A stretch of 64,000 nt of DNA. It comes from Sterolibacterium sp. Its GTDB lineage: Bacteria; Pseudomonadota; Gammaproteobacteria; Burkholderiales; Rhodocyclaceae. Of this stretch, positions 9,526-20,025 are shown one piece after another. The position numbers were made by a program, and so were the translations under genes. Numbering within the stretch: the stretch's first letter is position 1; every line of letters starts with the position of its first letter. The DNA is taken from NCBI GenBank assembly GCA_018061005.1, contig JAGOVA010000008.1:1-64000 (forward strand). The letters are read 5' to 3'. The notes below the pieces were generated by a model. The model was not told the DNA's origin. It was given only the letters and a program-made list of their open reading frames with translations, and made no database searches.

Positions 9526-10673
9526 GCTTGCGTACCCCGCCCGCTGTGCAGGAGTATGACCCGCTGCTGCTCTGGTCAACGCTGGCGTTGTTGATGCTGG
9601 GGCTGGTCATGGTGTATTCGGCATCGATTGCGACGGCCGAAGGGCAACGCTTTACCAACCACCAGCAAACCTATTTTCTGATCCGGCATGGCGTGTTCCT
9701 GTCGATCGGCCTGGTGCTGGCGATGGTGGCGTACCAGATACCGATGCGAACCTGGCAATTTGCCGCGCCCTGGTTGTTTGTTGCCGGATTCGTGCTGCTG
9801 ATCCTGGTGTTGATTCCACATGTCGGGCGTTCTGTGAATGGTTCGCAACGCTGGTTGCCGCTGGGGCTGATCAACCTGCAGCCTTCGGAGCTGATGAAAC
9901 TGTTTGCGGTGCTGTACGCCGCGGATTACACCTCGCGCAAGTTGAACGAAATGGGTTCCTTCATGCGCGGTTTCGCACCGATGGCTGTGGTGATGCTGCT
10001 GGTGGGCTTTCTGTTGCTGCGCGAGCCGGATTTCGGTGCGTTCGTGGTCATCGTGGCAATCGCCATGGGCATCCTGTTTCTGGGCGGGATCAATGTGCGC
10101 TTGTTTGGTGCGCTGATCCTGGTGTTGCTGGTTGGTTTTGTGATCCTGATCTGGGTTTCACCGTATCGACGCGAGCGCATCTTTGGTTTTATGGATCCGT
10201 GGCAGGATGCTTTTGGCAAGGGGTATCAGTTGTCGCATGCGCTGATTGCCTTCGGCCGTGGCGAGTGGTTTGGCGTGGGGCTGGGTGCCAGCGTTGAAAA
10301 ATTGTTCTATCTGCCCGAAGCCCACACTGATTTTCTGCTGGCGGTGATTGCGGAAGAATTGGGCTTCGTCGGTGTGGCGGTGGTGATTGCTCTGTTTGCC
10401 TTGCTGGTGCAGCGCGCATTCATTATCGGCCGTCAGGCGCTGGTGCTGGGGCGGGTGTATTCAGGGCTGGTCGCCCAAGGGGTCGGTATCTGGATGGGGG
10501 TGCAGTCCTTCATCAACATGGGCGTCAATATGGGCATGCTGCCGACCAAGGGCCTGACCCTGCCGCTGATGAGTTTTGGGGGTTCCGGCATCGTGGCGAA
10601 TTGCGTGGCATTGGCGATTCTGATGCGTATCGACTGGGAAAACCGTTTGCTGATGCGAGGAGGGCGGCCATGA
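9522..10673 (+). CDS. ftsW: Septal peptidoglycan polymerase FtsW
   Basis: FtsW is the SEDS-family glycosyltransferase that polymerises lipid II at the septum in partnership with FtsI. The 383-residue protein has about ten membrane segments and the SEDS signatures [19 protein letters not shown], the REPDFG loop and PLMSFGGSG. The GTG start overlaps the murD stop; an AAGGGGG stretch just upstream can serve as a ribosome-binding site. The stop overlaps the murG ATG by four bases. Confidence 0.96.
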   Translation: MSLRTPPAVQEYDPLLLWSTLALLMLGLVMVYSASIATAEGQRFTNHQQTYFLIRHGVFLSIGLVLAMVAYQIPMRTWQFAAPWLFVAGFVLLILVLIPHVGRSVNGSQRWLPLGLINLQPSELMKLFAVLYAADYTSRKLNEMGSFMRGFAPMAVVMLLVGFLLLREPDFGAFVVIVAIAMGILFLGGINVRLFGALILVLLVGFVILIWVSPYRRERIFGFMDPWQDAFGKGYQLSHALIAFGRGEWFGVGLGASVEKLFYLPEAHTDFLLAVIAEELGFVGVAVVIALFALLVQRAFIIGRQALVLGRVYSGLVAQGVGIWMGVQSFINMGVNMGMLPTKGLTLPLMSFGGSGIVANCVALAILMRIDWENRLLMRGGRP

Positions 10674-11743
10674 AAACGATGAAGACCTTGCTGGTGATGG
10701 CGGGTGGGACGGGGGGGCATATCTTCCCCGGCCTGGCGGTGGCGGATGCGGTGAAAGAAGCGGGCTGGCGTGTGGTCTGGCTGGGTCATCCGGATGGGAT
10801 GGAAGCCCGGCTGGTTCCGCCACGCGGTTATGAAATGGCCGAGTTGCGCTTTGATGCCTTGCGCGGCAAGGGGGTGCTCCGCAAGCTGCTGCTGCCATTC
10901 AATCTGTTGCGTGGTTTCTGGCATGCCTTGCAGAAGCTGGGTGAAGTGCGGCCGGATGTGGTGATTGGTCTGGGCGGATTCGTCAGTTTTCCAGCGGGCA
11001 TGATGGCGGTGCTGAAAGGCATCCCGCTGGTCGTGCATGAGCAAAATTCCGTGGCTGGGCTGGCGAACCGTGTGCTGGCTGGGGTGGCGGATCGGGTGTT
11101 GACCGGATTTCCTGCGGTGTTGAAAAACGAATGCTGGGTCGGTAATCCGGTGCGTGCCGAAATTGCTGCGCTGCCATTGCCTGGCGAACGCTATGGCGAA
11201 CGTCAGGTGCTGCGTGAGCCTTTGCATCTGCTGGTCGTCGGCGGCAGCCTGGGTGCGCTGGCACTCAATGAGGCGTTGCCTGCCGCGCTGGCCTTGTGGC
11301 CGGAGAATGAACGTCCGCAGGTGGTGCATCAATCGGGTGAAAAGCATCTCGATGCACTCAAGGCGGCGTATGTGCAGGCGGGTGTACATGCTAATTGCGT
11401 GAGCTTCATTGATGACATGGCGGGCGCGTATGCCTGGGCTGATCTGGTGGTGTGTCGTGCGGGTGCGCTGACCATCGCTGAACTGGCGGCTGCGGGGGTG
11501 GCCAGTTTGCTGGTGCCTTACCCTCATGCGGTGGATGACCATCAGACAGGCAATGCGCGGTTTCTGGCGCAGGCGGGGGCGGCGATACTGCTGCCGCAGG
11601 TGGAATTGACCCCTGAGAAATTGAGTTTGCTGCAGCAGATGAGCCGCGATCAGTTGCTGCAAATGGCGGAAAAGGCGCGCGCCCTGGCGCGACTCGATGC
11701 AACGACGCTCGTTGCCAAAGCGTGTATGGAGCTGGCGAAATGA
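10670..11743 (+). CDS. murG: Lipid II synthase MurG (GlcNAc transferase)
   Basis: MurG transfers GlcNAc from UDP-GlcNAc to lipid I on the cytoplasmic face of the membrane, making lipid II. The 357-residue GT-B protein shows the N-terminal glycine-rich loop [18 protein letters not shown], the second loop VVGGSLGA, and the nucleotide-sugar site with [12 protein letters not shown]. The ATG at 10670 overlaps the ftsW stop. A longer in-frame opening exists upstream but would run through the end of ftsW. Its own stop overlaps murC by four bases. Confidence 0.96.
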   Translation: MKTMKTLLVMAGGTGGHIFPGLAVADAVKEAGWRVVWLGHPDGMEARLVPPRGYEMAELRFDALRGKGVLRKLLLPFNLLRGFWHALQKLGEVRPDVVIGLGGFVSFPAGMMAVLKGIPLVVHEQNSVAGLANRVLAGVADRVLTGFPAVLKNECWVGNPVRAEIAALPLPGERYGERQVLREPLHLLVVGGSLGALALNEALPAALALWPENERPQVVHQSGEKHLDALKAAYVQAGVHANCVSFIDDMAGAYAWADLVVCRAGALTIAELAAAGVASLLVPYPHAVDDHQTGNARFLAQAGAAILLPQVELTPEKLSLLQQMSRDQLLQMAEKARALARLDATTLVAKACMELAK

Positions 11744-13140
11744 AACATAAGGTCAAACGCATCCATTTCGTGGGGGTCGGCGGAACGGGGATGAGCGGCA
11801 TTGCCGAGGTGCTGGCTAATCAGGGGTTCGAGGTCAGCGGTTCCGATCTGGGACGCAATGCCGCGACACAACGATTGACGGCCATGGGCGTGCGCGTCAT
11901 GCACGAGCATGTCGCACAAAATACGCAAGATGCCGATGTCGTGGTGGTGTCGACAGCAATCAAAGCCGACAATCCGGAAATCATGGCGGCGCGGGAACGC
12001 AAGATTCCGGTGGTGCCACGTGCCCAGATGCTGGCCGAGCTGATGCGCTTCAAACAGGGGATCGCCGTGGCCGGGACGCATGGCAAGACGACGACGACCA
12101 GCCTGATCGCCAGCATACTGGGTGAGGGCGGGGTTGATCCGACGTTTGTCATTGGCGGGCGGCTGAATTCAGCGGGGGCCAATGCCCAGTTGGGGCAGGG
12201 TGATTTTCTGGTGGCTGAAGCCGATGAGTCGGATGCTTCTTTTCTGTGTCTGTCGCCGGTGATTTCGGTGGTCACCAATATCGATGCCGACCACATGGAG
12301 ACCTACGATCACGACCTGGGCAAGTTGCGCCAGTCCTTTGTTGATTTCCTTCAGCGTCTGCCTTTCTATGGTGTGGCGGTGCTCTGTATCGATGATGCGA
12401 ATGTGCGCGAAATCCTGCCGCGCATTACCAAACAGATCGTTACCTATGGCATCGGCGCAGATTCGAAGGCGAATTTTCGTGCTGAGAATGTGGCGGCGGT
12501 TGGTAGCCAGATGCATTTCGATTGTGTGCGGATTAACGGCAGCGTCAGCCGGATGCGGGTCGTACTCAACAGTCCGGGGCGGCACAATGTGCTGAATGCG
12601 CTGGCGGCGATTGCGGTGGCTTCCGAGGTGGGGATTGCGGATGCGGCCATCATCAAGGCACTGGCGGAATTCAAGGGAGTCGGGCGGCGTTTTCAGCGCT
12701 ATGGCGAAATTGACCTGGTGGCGGGTGGCCACTTTACGTTGATTGATGACTATGGTCATCATCCCGTTGAGATGGCGGCGGTGCTGGCGGCGGCGCGCGG
12801 CGCGTTTCCCGGGCGGCGTCTGGTGCTGGCGTTTCAGCCGCATCGCTATACGCGTACCCGCGACTGCTTCGAGGATTTCGTCAAGGTGCTGTCGGGCTTC
12901 GATGCGTTGCTGCTGGCCGAGGTGTACCCAGCGGGTGAGTCACCGATTGTGGCAGCGGACGGACGCACGCTGGCGCGTGCTGTCCGGGTGGTGGGCAAGG
13001 TCGAGCCGGTTTTTGTGGATGAGATCGCCGCCATGCCGCAAGCCATTCTTGATGCGGCGCGTGAGGGGGATGTCGTGATCACCATGGGGGCGGGTTCGAT
13101 CGGTGCTGTAGCGGGTAAGCTGGCGCAGGGGGAGGCTTGA
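11740..13140 (+). CDS. murC: UDP-MurNAc:L-Ala ligase MurC
   Basis: MurC adds L-alanine to UDP-MurNAc, starting the stem peptide. The 466-residue protein has the N-terminal dinucleotide-like loop GVGGTGMSG, the P-loop GTHGKTTT at about residues 112-119, EADESDASF, and DDYGHHPVE in the C-terminal domain. The ATG at 11740 overlaps the murG stop (ATGA), matching the coupling seen elsewhere in the cluster. Confidence 0.96.
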   Translation: MKHKVKRIHFVGVGGTGMSGIAEVLANQGFEVSGSDLGRNAATQRLTAMGVRVMHEHVAQNTQDADVVVVSTAIKADNPEIMAARERKIPVVPRAQMLAELMRFKQGIAVAGTHGKTTTTSLIASILGEGGVDPTFVIGGRLNSAGANAQLGQGDFLVAEADESDASFLCLSPVISVVTNIDADHMETYDHDLGKLRQSFVDFLQRLPFYGVAVLCIDDANVREILPRITKQIVTYGIGADSKANFRAENVAAVGSQMHFDCVRINGSVSRMRVVLNSPGRHNVLNALAAIAVASEVGIADAAIIKALAEFKGVGRRFQRYGEIDLVAGGHFTLIDDYGHHPVEMAAVLAAARGAFPGRRLVLAFQPHRYTRTRDCFEDFVKVLSGFDALLLAEVYPAGESPIVAADGRTLARAVRVVGKVEPVFVDEIAAMPQAILDAAREGDVVITMGAGSIGAVAGKLAQGEA

Positions 13141-13148
13141 GGTCGTTC

Positions 13149-14084
13149 ATGGCGGATGTGCGTATGTCACCTCGTGATAATCAAACTGTTGCGTTGCGCG
13201 GGATGTTGCGCCGCGATGAGCCGATGGCGCGTCATGTTTCCTGGCGTGCGGGTGGGGTTGCGGCACACAGTTATGTGCCTGCGGATCTGGACGATCTGTG
13301 TGTGTTTTTGTCGGGCTTGCGTATCGATGAGCCGCTGCTGTTTGTCGGGCTGGGCTCGAATCTGCTGGTGCGCGATGGTGGCTACCGGGGTACGGTGGTG
13401 CTGATGCATGGTGCGCTGGATGCGTTGCGCGGTGAAGACGATGGGTCGATCTATGCCGAAGCCGGTGTAGCCAGTCCCAAGCTGGCGCGGTTTGTGATTC
13501 AGCAAGGTGGCTGTGGCGCAGAGTTTCTGGCCGGTATCCCGGGTACGCTGGGGGGCGCGCTGGCGATGAATGCGGGCTGTCATGGGAGTGAGATCTGGCA
13601 GTACGTTGAACGCGTCATAACGGTCGATCGGTATGGTCAACGACATCTGCGGCAGCCTGATGAATTCAGTGTGGCGTATCGGCATGTGGGGCTGCGTTCG
13701 TTGTGCGACGAGTGGTTCGTGGCCGCCTGGCTACGCTTTCCTGCGGGTGATGCAAGTGCTGCACGGGAGCGCATCAAGGCACTGCTGGCGCATCGTATTG
13801 CTACGCAACCGCTGCAGCAGCCGAATGCCGGATCGGTTTTTCGCAATCCGCCGGGGGATCATGCCGCGCGTTTGATTGAGGCCGCGGGTTTGAAGGGTTA
13901 TGCCATCGGTGGTGCGCGAGTCTCGGAAATACATGCCAATTTTGTCGTTAATCCGGGGAACGATGCGAGCGCGTCTGCGATAGAAATGCTAATCGGCTGG
14001 ATTCAGATCAAGGTCCAGGAAAAGTTCGGTATCAAGCTGGTTCCGGAGGTGCGTATCGTGGGGGAAAAGATTGAAACAGTGTGA
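13149..14084 (+). CDS. murB: UDP-N-acetylenolpyruvoylglucosamine reductase MurB
   Basis: MurB is the FAD enzyme that reduces the enolpyruvyl group to lactyl, making UDP-MurNAc. Signatures visible are [27 protein letters not shown] (FAD binding), NAGSVFRNP with the catalytic Ser, and EIHANFVVN with the catalytic Glu. I chose ATG 13149, giving 311 residues, because GAGG lies six bases upstream; a TTG at 13137 that overlaps the murC stop is the alternative and would add four residues. Confidence 0.94.
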   Translation: MADVRMSPRDNQTVALRGMLRRDEPMARHVSWRAGGVAAHSYVPADLDDLCVFLSGLRIDEPLLFVGLGSNLLVRDGGYRGTVVLMHGALDALRGEDDGSIYAEAGVASPKLARFVIQQGGCGAEFLAGIPGTLGGALAMNAGCHGSEIWQYVERVITVDRYGQRHLRQPDEFSVAYRHVGLRSLCDEWFVAAWLRFPAGDASAARERIKALLAHRIATQPLQQPNAGSVFRNPPGDHAARLIEAAGLKGYAIGGARVSEIHANFVVNPGNDASASAIEMLIGWIQIKVQEKFGIKLVPEVRIVGEKIETV

Positions 14085-15012
14085 GCAAAAACAAGCCTGC
14101 GGCAAAGTGGCCGTGATGTTCGGTGGGGATTCCTCCGAACGTGAGGTTTCGCTAAAAAGTGGCGCGGCGGTGCTCGCGGCGTTACAGGGTGCGGGCGTCG
14201 ATGCCCATGCCTTTGATCCACGTGATCAGGCGCTTGCCGAATTGAAGGTCGAGGGTTACACGCGTGTGTTCATTGCCATGCATGGTCATGGGGGTGAGGA
14301 TGGCGCGTTGCAGGGCGCACTGGAATTTTTGCAGATACCTTATACAGGCAGCGGGGTGCTGGCATCGGCGCTGGCCATGGATAAATGGCGGGCCAAGCTG
14401 GTCTGGCAGGCGGCAGGGATCCCTGTGCCCGAGTATGCGTTGCTCGATAAGCAGAGCGATTTTCTGGCCGTCGAAAAGCAACTGGGCTTGCCCCTGTTCG
14501 TCAAGCCCGCCAATGAAGGCTCCAGTATCGGTATCAGCAAGGTCAAAGAGGCGGGTGGGCTGGCAGCGGCTTATGCAGCGGCATCCAAATATGATTCATT
14601 GGTGATTGCCGAGCGTTTTGTCGATGCGGGTGAATACACCATCGCCATCATCGAACGGGATGGTGAGTTGCAGGCCTTGCCGATGATCCAGATCATCCCG
14701 TCGGGTGAGTACTACGATTACGATGCCAAGTATCTGCGTGATGACACGAAATATCTGTGTCCCTGCCCGTTGCCCGAAGAGCAGCAACGTGAATTGGCTG
14801 TGCTGGCACTGAAAGCTTTTCAGGTGCTGGGCGGGCGTGGCTGGGGGCGGGTGGATCTGATGCTGGATCGTCAGGGTCGGCCATATTTTCTTGAAGTGAA
14901 TACCTCACCCGGCATGACTGATCATTCGCTGGTGCCGATGGCGGCGCGTGTGGCCGGGCTGGATTTTGCCGCGTTGGTGCTGCATGTGCTGGAGGGCGCG
15001 GCTCTTGGCTAA
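14071..15012 (+). CDS. ddl: D-alanine--D-alanine ligase
   Basis: Ddl is the ATP-grasp ligase that makes D-Ala-D-Ala for MurF. The product shows the family N-terminal block [21 protein letters not shown] in pieces, then [32 protein letters not shown] and [14 protein letters not shown]. The only in-frame start giving a full N-terminus is TTG 14071 (313 residues), inside murB, with GGGGGA five bases upstream. A GTG at 14081 overlaps the murB stop as is usual in this cluster but is in another frame and closes after 11 codons; one extra A in the A5 run at 14087-14091 would join it to ddl. The true start is therefore uncertain. Confidence 0.93.
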   Translation: MKQCEQKQACGKVAVMFGGDSSEREVSLKSGAAVLAALQGAGVDAHAFDPRDQALAELKVEGYTRVFIAMHGHGGEDGALQGALEFLQIPYTGSGVLASALAMDKWRAKLVWQAAGIPVPEYALLDKQSDFLAVEKQLGLPLFVKPANEGSSIGISKVKEAGGLAAAYAAASKYDSLVIAERFVDAGEYTIAIIERDGELQALPMIQIIPSGEYYDYDAKYLRDDTKYLCPCPLPEEQQRELAVLALKAFQVLGGRGWGRVDLMLDRQGRPYFLEVNTSPGMTDHSLVPMAARVAGLDFAALVLHVLEGAALG

Positions 15013-15886
15013 ATTTCCGGCCATGCCGGGTGGGCGGCGAGATGAGTCGGAGCGTGCCCGGAGCCGCTCACGCCCGGATCGGCGGAGCAAGTCGCGTCCG
15101 GCGGTGGAAGGCTTCTGGGATCGGCCGCCGTTGCTCAACATGGTGGCCGATACCCTGATGTTGTTTGGCATGCTGGGTTTGTTGTATGCCGCGATTCTGG
15201 CCGTGGTGCGGCTGCCGGTGTTTCCGCTGCATCAGGTGGTTGTGGTCAGCCCGCTGGATCAGGTAACGCGCACGCAGATTGATTATGTGGTTCAGCATTC
15301 CCTCGATGGCAATTTTTTCACCGTCAATCTCGACAACATGCGTGCTTCGTTCGAGAAGCTGCCCTGGGTGCGTAAGGCGTCGTTGCGCCGCCGCTGGCCG
15401 GATGGCATCGAAGTCGAGCTTGAAGAGCATGTGGCCGTGGCGCGCTGGCAGAACAGCGCGGGAGAGGCGCGTCTGGTGAATCGGCAGGGTGAGGTTTTTG
15501 GTGCGGCGCTGAATGGCAGCCAGAATCGCTTGCCTTTGTTTGCCGGGCCTGAAGGGACGTCGGCTCAGGTGCTGGCGCATTATCAGGGATTCAGCGAACT
15601 GCTGGCACCTTCCGGCCGCAGCTTGCGGGTGGTGCAGTTTTCTCCACGCCAGGCGTGGCAACTGCGTCTGGACGATGGTCTGGTGCTGGAACTGGGGCGC
15701 GAGCAGGGTAAGGCGACACTGCATGATCGTCTTGAACGTTTTGTGACAACCTATGCGGCTGTCAAGTCACGTGTGAGTGCGGGTGTGGGGGTTCCTCAGA
15801 TCGCCGCCATCGACATGCGTTATCCAAACGGTTTTGCCTTGCGGACGGGCAAAACTACACAGAATTCAGGCAAGGGCAATACATGA
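15005..15886 (+). CDS. ftsQ: Cell division protein FtsQ
   Basis: FtsQ is a bitopic membrane protein that links the early and late divisome and binds FtsB/FtsL. A basic, Arg/Ser-rich cytoplasmic tail (residues 1-40) precedes a membrane segment at about 46-68 and then the POTRA and beta domains, with the typical [15 protein letters not shown] motif. TTG 15005 is preferred because GGAGG lies nine bases upstream, giving 293 residues; ATG 15023 is the alternative. It overlaps ddl by eight bases and the ftsA start by four. Confidence 0.92.
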   Translation: MAKFPAMPGGRRDESERARSRSRPDRRSKSRPAVEGFWDRPPLLNMVADTLMLFGMLGLLYAAILAVVRLPVFPLHQVVVVSPLDQVTRTQIDYVVQHSLDGNFFTVNLDNMRASFEKLPWVRKASLRRRWPDGIEVELEEHVAVARWQNSAGEARLVNRQGEVFGAALNGSQNRLPLFAGPEGTSAQVLAHYQGFSELLAPSGRSLRVVQFSPRQAWQLRLDDGLVLELGREQGKATLHDRLERFVTTYAAVKSRVSAGVGVPQIAAIDMRYPNGFALRTGKTTQNSGKGNT

Positions 15887-17112
15887 GCAAGGAAGCCAAA
15901 GAACTGATCGTCGGGCTCGACATCGGTACCTCAAAAATTGTCGCCATCATTGCAGAGCTGCTGGAGGATGGCCGCATGTCGGTGCTGGGCGTGGGCAGCC
16001 AGGAGTCGATCGGGCTTAAGAAAGGCGTGGTCGTCAATATCGAAGCGACGGTGAATGCCATTTCGCGCGCTATCCAGGAAGTCGAATTGATGACCAACGT
16101 CAAGGTCAAGGATGTTTATACGGGCATTGCGGGGAGCCACATCAAGAGCAAGGATTCGAATGGGATGGCTGTGGTGCGTGACCGGGAAGTCGCGCAGCTG
16201 GACGTGCAGCGCGCTATCGAAGCTGCTGAGGCGACGCCGATTTCGGCGGATGACAAGTTGCTGCATACGCTGGTGCAGGAGTTCATCGTCGACGGCCAGG
16301 ATGGGGTGAAGGAACCAATCGGCATGGATGCGCGGCGACTCGAGGTGCGTGTGCATATCGTGACGGGTGCGGTGACTTCAGTGCAGAACATCGTCAAATG
16401 TGTGCATCGTTGCGGGCTGGAGGTGGTGGATCTGGTATTGCAGCCGCTGGCTTCGGGTTATGCCGTGCTGACGGATGATGAAAAGGAAGTGGGCGTGTGT
16501 CTCGTGGATATCGGCGGTGGCACGACCGATATTGCGGTCTTCGCGCAAGGGGCGATACGCCATACGGCGGTGATCCCGATTGCGGGTGACCAGATTACCA
16601 ATGACATCGCGATTGCGTTGCGGACATCGACCCAGGATGCCGAGGAAATCAAGATCAGTTATGGCTATGCTTTGCAGCAGATGGCAGATCCAGAGGAGAT
16701 GATCGAGGTGCCGGGCGTGGGCGAGCGTCCGTCGACCAAGCTTTCACGGCAGACACTGGCCAGCGTGATCCAGCCGCGTATCGAAGAGATTTATCAGAAG
16801 GTGCAGGACGAGCTACGCAAGAGCGGCTATGAGCGTTTGCTGCGCGCAGGCATCGTGCTGACCGGTGGTGCGTCGGCGATGCCCGGCATGGTGCAGTTGG
16901 GCGAGGAAATTTTCCACAACACCGTCAAGCAGGGCGTGCCGGTGTATGAGGGCAACCTCAAAGAATTGGTGCGTAACCCCCGCTATTCGACGGCGATGGG
17001 GTTGTTGATGGAAGGCCTGGCACAGAAAAAGCGTGGTCTCAAGGTGCAAGGACCGAAGAATCTAGGGCAAATACTGGCGCGCATGCGTGCCTGGTTCGAA
17101 CGAACATTTTGA
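15883..17112 (+). CDS. ftsA: Cell division protein FtsA
   Basis: FtsA is the actin-like ATPase that tethers FtsZ filaments to the membrane and recruits later division proteins. The 409-residue product shows the phosphate-1 motif GLDIGTSKI, the DIGGGTTDIA phosphate-2 motif, and LTGGASAMPG (adenosine motif). The C-terminal ARMRAWFERTF is the amphipathic membrane-targeting helix. ATG 15883 overlaps the ftsQ stop. It is followed by a 60-base gap before ftsZ. Confidence 0.97.
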   Translation: MSKEAKELIVGLDIGTSKIVAIIAELLEDGRMSVLGVGSQESIGLKKGVVVNIEATVNAISRAIQEVELMTNVKVKDVYTGIAGSHIKSKDSNGMAVVRDREVAQLDVQRAIEAAEATPISADDKLLHTLVQEFIVDGQDGVKEPIGMDARRLEVRVHIVTGAVTSVQNIVKCVHRCGLEVVDLVLQPLASGYAVLTDDEKEVGVCLVDIGGGTTDIAVFAQGAIRHTAVIPIAGDQITNDIAIALRTSTQDAEEIKISYGYALQQMADPEEMIEVPGVGERPSTKLSRQTLASVIQPRIEEIYQKVQDELRKSGYERLLRAGIVLTGGASAMPGMVQLGEEIFHNTVKQGVPVYEGNLKELVRNPRYSTAMGLLMEGLAQKKRGLKVQGPKNLGQILARMRAWFERTF

Positions 17113-17160
17113 TTGGTTTGGCATACAGGGTAGTGAATTCTTTTTGTAATGATGTTATTT

Positions 17161-17170
17161 CAGGAGGTGA
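17161..17170 (+). promoter_or_regulatory. Near-perfect ribosome-binding site of ftsZ
   Basis: CAGGAGGTGA pairs along nine bases with the 3' end of 16S rRNA and ends two bases before the ATG at 17173. It is the strongest Shine-Dalgarno sequence in the cluster. FtsZ is the most abundant division protein, and this site, together with the break from the start/stop overlaps upstream, explains how its synthesis could exceed that of ftsA. It also decides the start: the in-frame ATG-like openings at 17149-17155 lie upstream of it. Confidence 0.85.
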
Positions 17171-17172
17171 GC

Positions 17173-18339
17173 ATGTTTGAAATTGTTGATAAGGATCCGA
17201 ACGCAACGGTCATTAAGGTCATTGGTGTCGGTGGCGCGGGTGGTAATGCCGTCGAACACATGATTGCCGAGAATGTTCAGGGGGTGGATTTCATTTGCAT
17301 GAATACCGATGCTCAGGCGTTGAACAAGTCTTCGGCCAGTGCCAAGCTGCAACTCGGGCCTGGTCTGGGCGCGGGTGGCAAGCCGGAGAAGGCGCGTGAT
17401 CTGGCGCAGATCGAGCGTGTACGGATTGCTGAAATGCTCAGCGGCGCACATATGGTGTTCATTACCGCCGGGATGGGAGGCGGCACGGGGACGGGTGCTG
17501 CACCAGTGGTGGCCGAAGTGGCACGCGAACTGGGCATCCTGACGGTCGCGGTGGTGACCAAGCCGTTTGAATACGAGGGTCGTCGCATGTCGCTGGCCGA
17601 GCAGGGGCTGGTTGAACTGGCGATGAATGTGGATTCGCTGATCGTGATCCTCAATGAAAAGCTGATGGATGTCCTCGGCGAGGATGTCAGCATGATAGAG
17701 GCGTTCCGTTCGGCTGACGATGTGCTGAAGAACGCGGTGGGAGGGATTGCCGAAATCATCAATGTGCCGGGTCTGGTCAATGTCGACTTCGAGGATGTCC
17801 GCACGGTGATGGGCGAGATGGGCAAGGCCATGATGGGTTCCGCCGCAGCGGCAGGTGTTGATCGTGCCCGCATTGCGGCTGAGAAAGCAGTGGCCAGCCC
17901 GCTGCTGGAAGGTGTGGAGCTGTCGGGTGCCAAGGGGGTGCTGGTCAACATCACGGCGAATCAGTCGCTGGGCATGAAGGAAGTCCGGGAAGTGATGAAC
18001 ACCATCCGCAACTATGCGGCACCGGAGGCGACGATCATCTTCGGTACTGTGTTTGAAGAAAGCATGGAGGATCAGCTGCGTGTGACCGTCGTGGCGACCG
18101 GGCTGGGCGCGATTGCCAAACGCTTGAGCAAACCAGAAATCAGCATGGTGCCGAGCCTGCGGACGGGGACCGATGGCGGCTTTTATGATGCGCCCGTGAT
18201 CGCCACTGCAGACATCGATGGCTTGCCGCCGGTATTCCAGCCAGGACGCGCCGCACGCAATGCGACGGTTGATGAGATGCGCTCGAATGGTGTCGATAAA
18301 TACGATATCCCCGCCTTCCTGCGTCGGCAGGCAGACTGA
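17173..18339 (+). CDS. ftsZ: Cell division GTPase FtsZ
   Basis: FtsZ is the tubulin homologue that forms the division ring. The 388-residue protein shows the GTP-binding loop GVGGAGGNAV near residue 18, the tubulin signature GGGTGTGAAPV near 104-114, and the synergy loop with NVDFEDVRTVM. The C-terminal peptide KYDIPAFLRRQ is the conserved binding site for FtsA and other partners. The C-terminal linker is short, about 50 residues. The preceding 60-base gap has AT-rich stretches but no promoter I can define. Confidence 0.98.
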   Translation: MFEIVDKDPNATVIKVIGVGGAGGNAVEHMIAENVQGVDFICMNTDAQALNKSSASAKLQLGPGLGAGGKPEKARDLAQIERVRIAEMLSGAHMVFITAGMGGGTGTGAAPVVAEVARELGILTVAVVTKPFEYEGRRMSLAEQGLVELAMNVDSLIVILNEKLMDVLGEDVSMIEAFRSADDVLKNAVGGIAEIINVPGLVNVDFEDVRTVMGEMGKAMMGSAAAAGVDRARIAAEKAVASPLLEGVELSGAKGVLVNITANQSLGMKEVREVMNTIRNYAAPEATIIFGTVFEESMEDQLRVTVVATGLGAIAKRLSKPEISMVPSLRTGTDGGFYDAPVIATADIDGLPPVFQPGRAARNATVDEMRSNGVDKYDIPAFLRRQAD

Positions 18340-18378
18340 GCAGGGTGTCATGCATAAGGCATGGAGCGGGAAGTGCCA

Positions 18379-18387
18379 TGTTAGAAT
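18379..18387 (+). promoter_or_regulatory. Putative extended -10 promoter of lpxC
   Basis: TG-T-TAGAAT fits an extended -10 element (TGnTATAAT) with five of six hexamer matches. No good -35 lies 16-18 bases upstream, as is common for extended -10 promoters. It sits in the 106-base ftsZ-lpxC gap, about 60 bases before the lpxC ATG. The same nine bases occur before secA (21041-21049). Confidence 0.5.
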
Positions 18388-18445
18388 TCACTTTTGACGT
18401 GGCTTGTTTTGTTCGCGTTTCTGTTCCCGTTCCTATGTCTTTGTT

Positions 18446-19360
18446 ATGCTCAAACAGCGCACTCTGAAAACTCTGATTCGTGCCACCGGCGTCGGCCTGC
18501 ATAGCGGCGCCAAGGTGACCATCGTCCTGCGTCCGGCCGCGCCGGATACCGGAATTGTTTTTCGCCGTGTGGATTTACCCGAGCCCGTCGATATCAAGGC
18601 TGACCCGTTGCAGGTGGGTGATACCCGGCTGGCGTCCTGTCTGGAAGTGGGCGGAGCGAAGATCGCTACCATCGAGCACCTGATGTCTGCCTTGGCGGGC
18701 TTGGGGATCGATAATCTTTATATTGATGTTGATGCGGCCGAGTTGCCCATCATGGACGGATCCGCCGCACCATTTGTTTTTTTGCTGCAGTCCGCAGGGA
18801 TCGCGGAGCAAAAAGCAGCAAAACGTTTTCTGCGGGTGAAAAAACCGGTCGAGGTCAAGGAAGGCGACAAGTGGGCGCGTCTTGAACCTTACGAGGGTTT
18901 TCGGCTTGATTTTTCCATCGCCTTCAATCATCCAGCCGTTGCACAGACCGGTACCCGGGTTTCCATCGATTTTGCCGAGAACGCTTACATCCGTGAAGTG
19001 GCGCGTGCGCGTACCTTTGGTTTCATGCAGGACGTCGAGTTCATGCGTGATCAGGGACTGGCACTGGGTGGCAGCCTGGAAAACGCGATTGTCATGGATG
19101 AATATCGGGTTCTGAATGCAGATGGCCTGCGCTTTGCCGATGAGTTTGCCAAGCACAAACTGCTCGATGCCATCGGTGATCTTTACATCGTCGGCCATCC
19201 GTTGCTGGCGGCATTTTCCGCACACAAATCCGGCCACGCGCTTAATAACCAGTTGTTGCGTGCCTTGCTGGCGGATGCCAGTGCCTGGGAATGGGCGAGT
19301 TACGCGCGCGTGGAAGACGCGCCTGGCCGGGTGGCTCACCTATACCCGCAAGCGGCCTGA
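18446..19360 (+). CDS. lpxC: UDP-3-O-acyl-GlcNAc deacetylase LpxC
   Basis: LpxC is the zinc deacetylase that commits UDP-GlcNAc precursors to lipid A. The 304-residue product starts MLKQRTLK, matching the family N-terminus, and contains TGVGLHSG, the zinc-binding [23 protein letters not shown], and the [10 protein letters not shown] motif that supplies further zinc and catalytic residues. ATG 18446 is chosen from that N-terminus; upstream in-frame codons give no homology. LpxC directly after ftsZ is the standard betaproteobacterial and gammaproteobacterial order. Confidence 0.97.
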   Translation: MLKQRTLKTLIRATGVGLHSGAKVTIVLRPAAPDTGIVFRRVDLPEPVDIKADPLQVGDTRLASCLEVGGAKIATIEHLMSALAGLGIDNLYIDVDAAELPIMDGSAAPFVFLLQSAGIAEQKAAKRFLRVKKPVEVKEGDKWARLEPYEGFRLDFSIAFNHPAVAQTGTRVSIDFAENAYIREVARARTFGFMQDVEFMRDQGLALGGSLENAIVMDEYRVLNADGLRFADEFAKHKLLDAIGDLYIVGHPLLAAFSAHKSGHALNNQLLRALLADASAWEWASYARVEDAPGRVAHLYPQAA

Positions 19361-19379
19361 GCCGTGGTTTGCTGATGCC

Positions 19380-19562
19380 ATGTGGCTGTTGCGGATCGTT
19401 GGCTTACTCACGGTCATTGCCATAGGTAGCGGCATCGTGGCATATCTCTTTACCGGCGAGCGTCGGTATCTGCAGCTGGCCGGGCGGGTTACGAAATACG
19501 CACTGATTTTTGTCCTGATCGTTCTGACCTTGCTGGCACTGGAACGGTTCATCGTGTTGTAG
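19380..19562 (+). CDS. Small two-helix membrane protein, function unknown
   Basis: A 60-residue product begins MWLLRIVGLL and has two hydrophobic segments, at about residues 3-24 and 39-57, separated by a short charged loop (TGERRYLQLAGR). This hairpin topology places both ends on the same side of the inner membrane. It begins 19 bases after lpxC on the same strand, so it is probably co-transcribed. I do not recognise a named family. Its last 14 bases overlap the 3' end of the convergent dciA gene. The reading frame is also open backwards into lpxC, but ATG 19380 gives the clean membrane start. Confidence 0.7.
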   Translation: MWLLRIVGLLTVIAIGSGIVAYLFTGERRYLQLAGRVTKYALIFVLIVLTLLALERFIVL

Positions 19563-20001
19563 GTGGCCTGCGGAAACTGCGCGCCAGCAGGGCTTCCAGT
19601 GCGGACTTGAGCTCGCCTTCAGGCAGCGCGGTGTTCAGGCGGGCAATGCTGGCACGCCCGGCCGCGCCGAGAAGGGCGGCTTGTGGGCGTTGTTTTTGTT
19701 GCGGCGCAGCATTCAAGGGTTGCACCTTGATACGGATTTCTGTAACCTGCTCGCCTTCTGAACGAAAGGCCTCAGCCAGACTGGGGCTAATTTGGCGCAG
19801 CTTGGTGGCTGCGGCACCATTTTCGGCGTGAATGATGGCTGCGCCCGCTTTGTAGTTGGCGACCCGGCAGCTTCTAGCAAGCGTTGCGGGAACGACTTTT
19901 TCAAATAACTGCTGCAGTTTCTGCAAGTGCCCGGCATGGGCGGCAAGCCGTGCCATCGCCTCATTTTTACTCAGGCAGTCTTCGAGGTGGCGTGCGCGCA
20001 T
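19549..20001 (-). CDS. dciA: DciA-like DUF721 protein
   Basis: DUF721 proteins include DciA, the helicase-loading factor that replaces DnaC in most bacteria. The 150-residue product has the N-terminal KH-like core (LQKLQQLFEKVVP, then CRVANYKAGAAIIHAENGAAATKLRQI, here read in short pieces) in which a small beta-sheet presents residues for DnaB. The C-terminal third is an Ala/Leu-rich low-complexity tail. The ATG at 20001 is the first that covers the whole domain. The gene is alone on minus between lpxC and the M23 peptidase, where beta- and gammaproteobacteria often carry this family near secA. Role assigned by family and position. Confidence 0.82.
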   Translation of the reverse strand: MRARHLEDCLSKNEAMARLAAHAGHLQKLQQLFEKVVPATLARSCRVANYKAGAAIIHAENGAAATKLRQISPSLAEAFRSEGEQVTEIRIKVQPLNAAPQQKQRPQAALLGAAGRASIARLNTALPEGELKSALEALLARSFRRPPTTR

Positions 20002-20025
20002 GGCAGTTCAAAGGAAAGGAACAGT

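Noticed and set aside
17155..18351. 398-codon minus-strand frame opposite ftsZ
   Set aside because: His-rich shadow frame caused by codon bias in ftsZ; no start signal and no known family.
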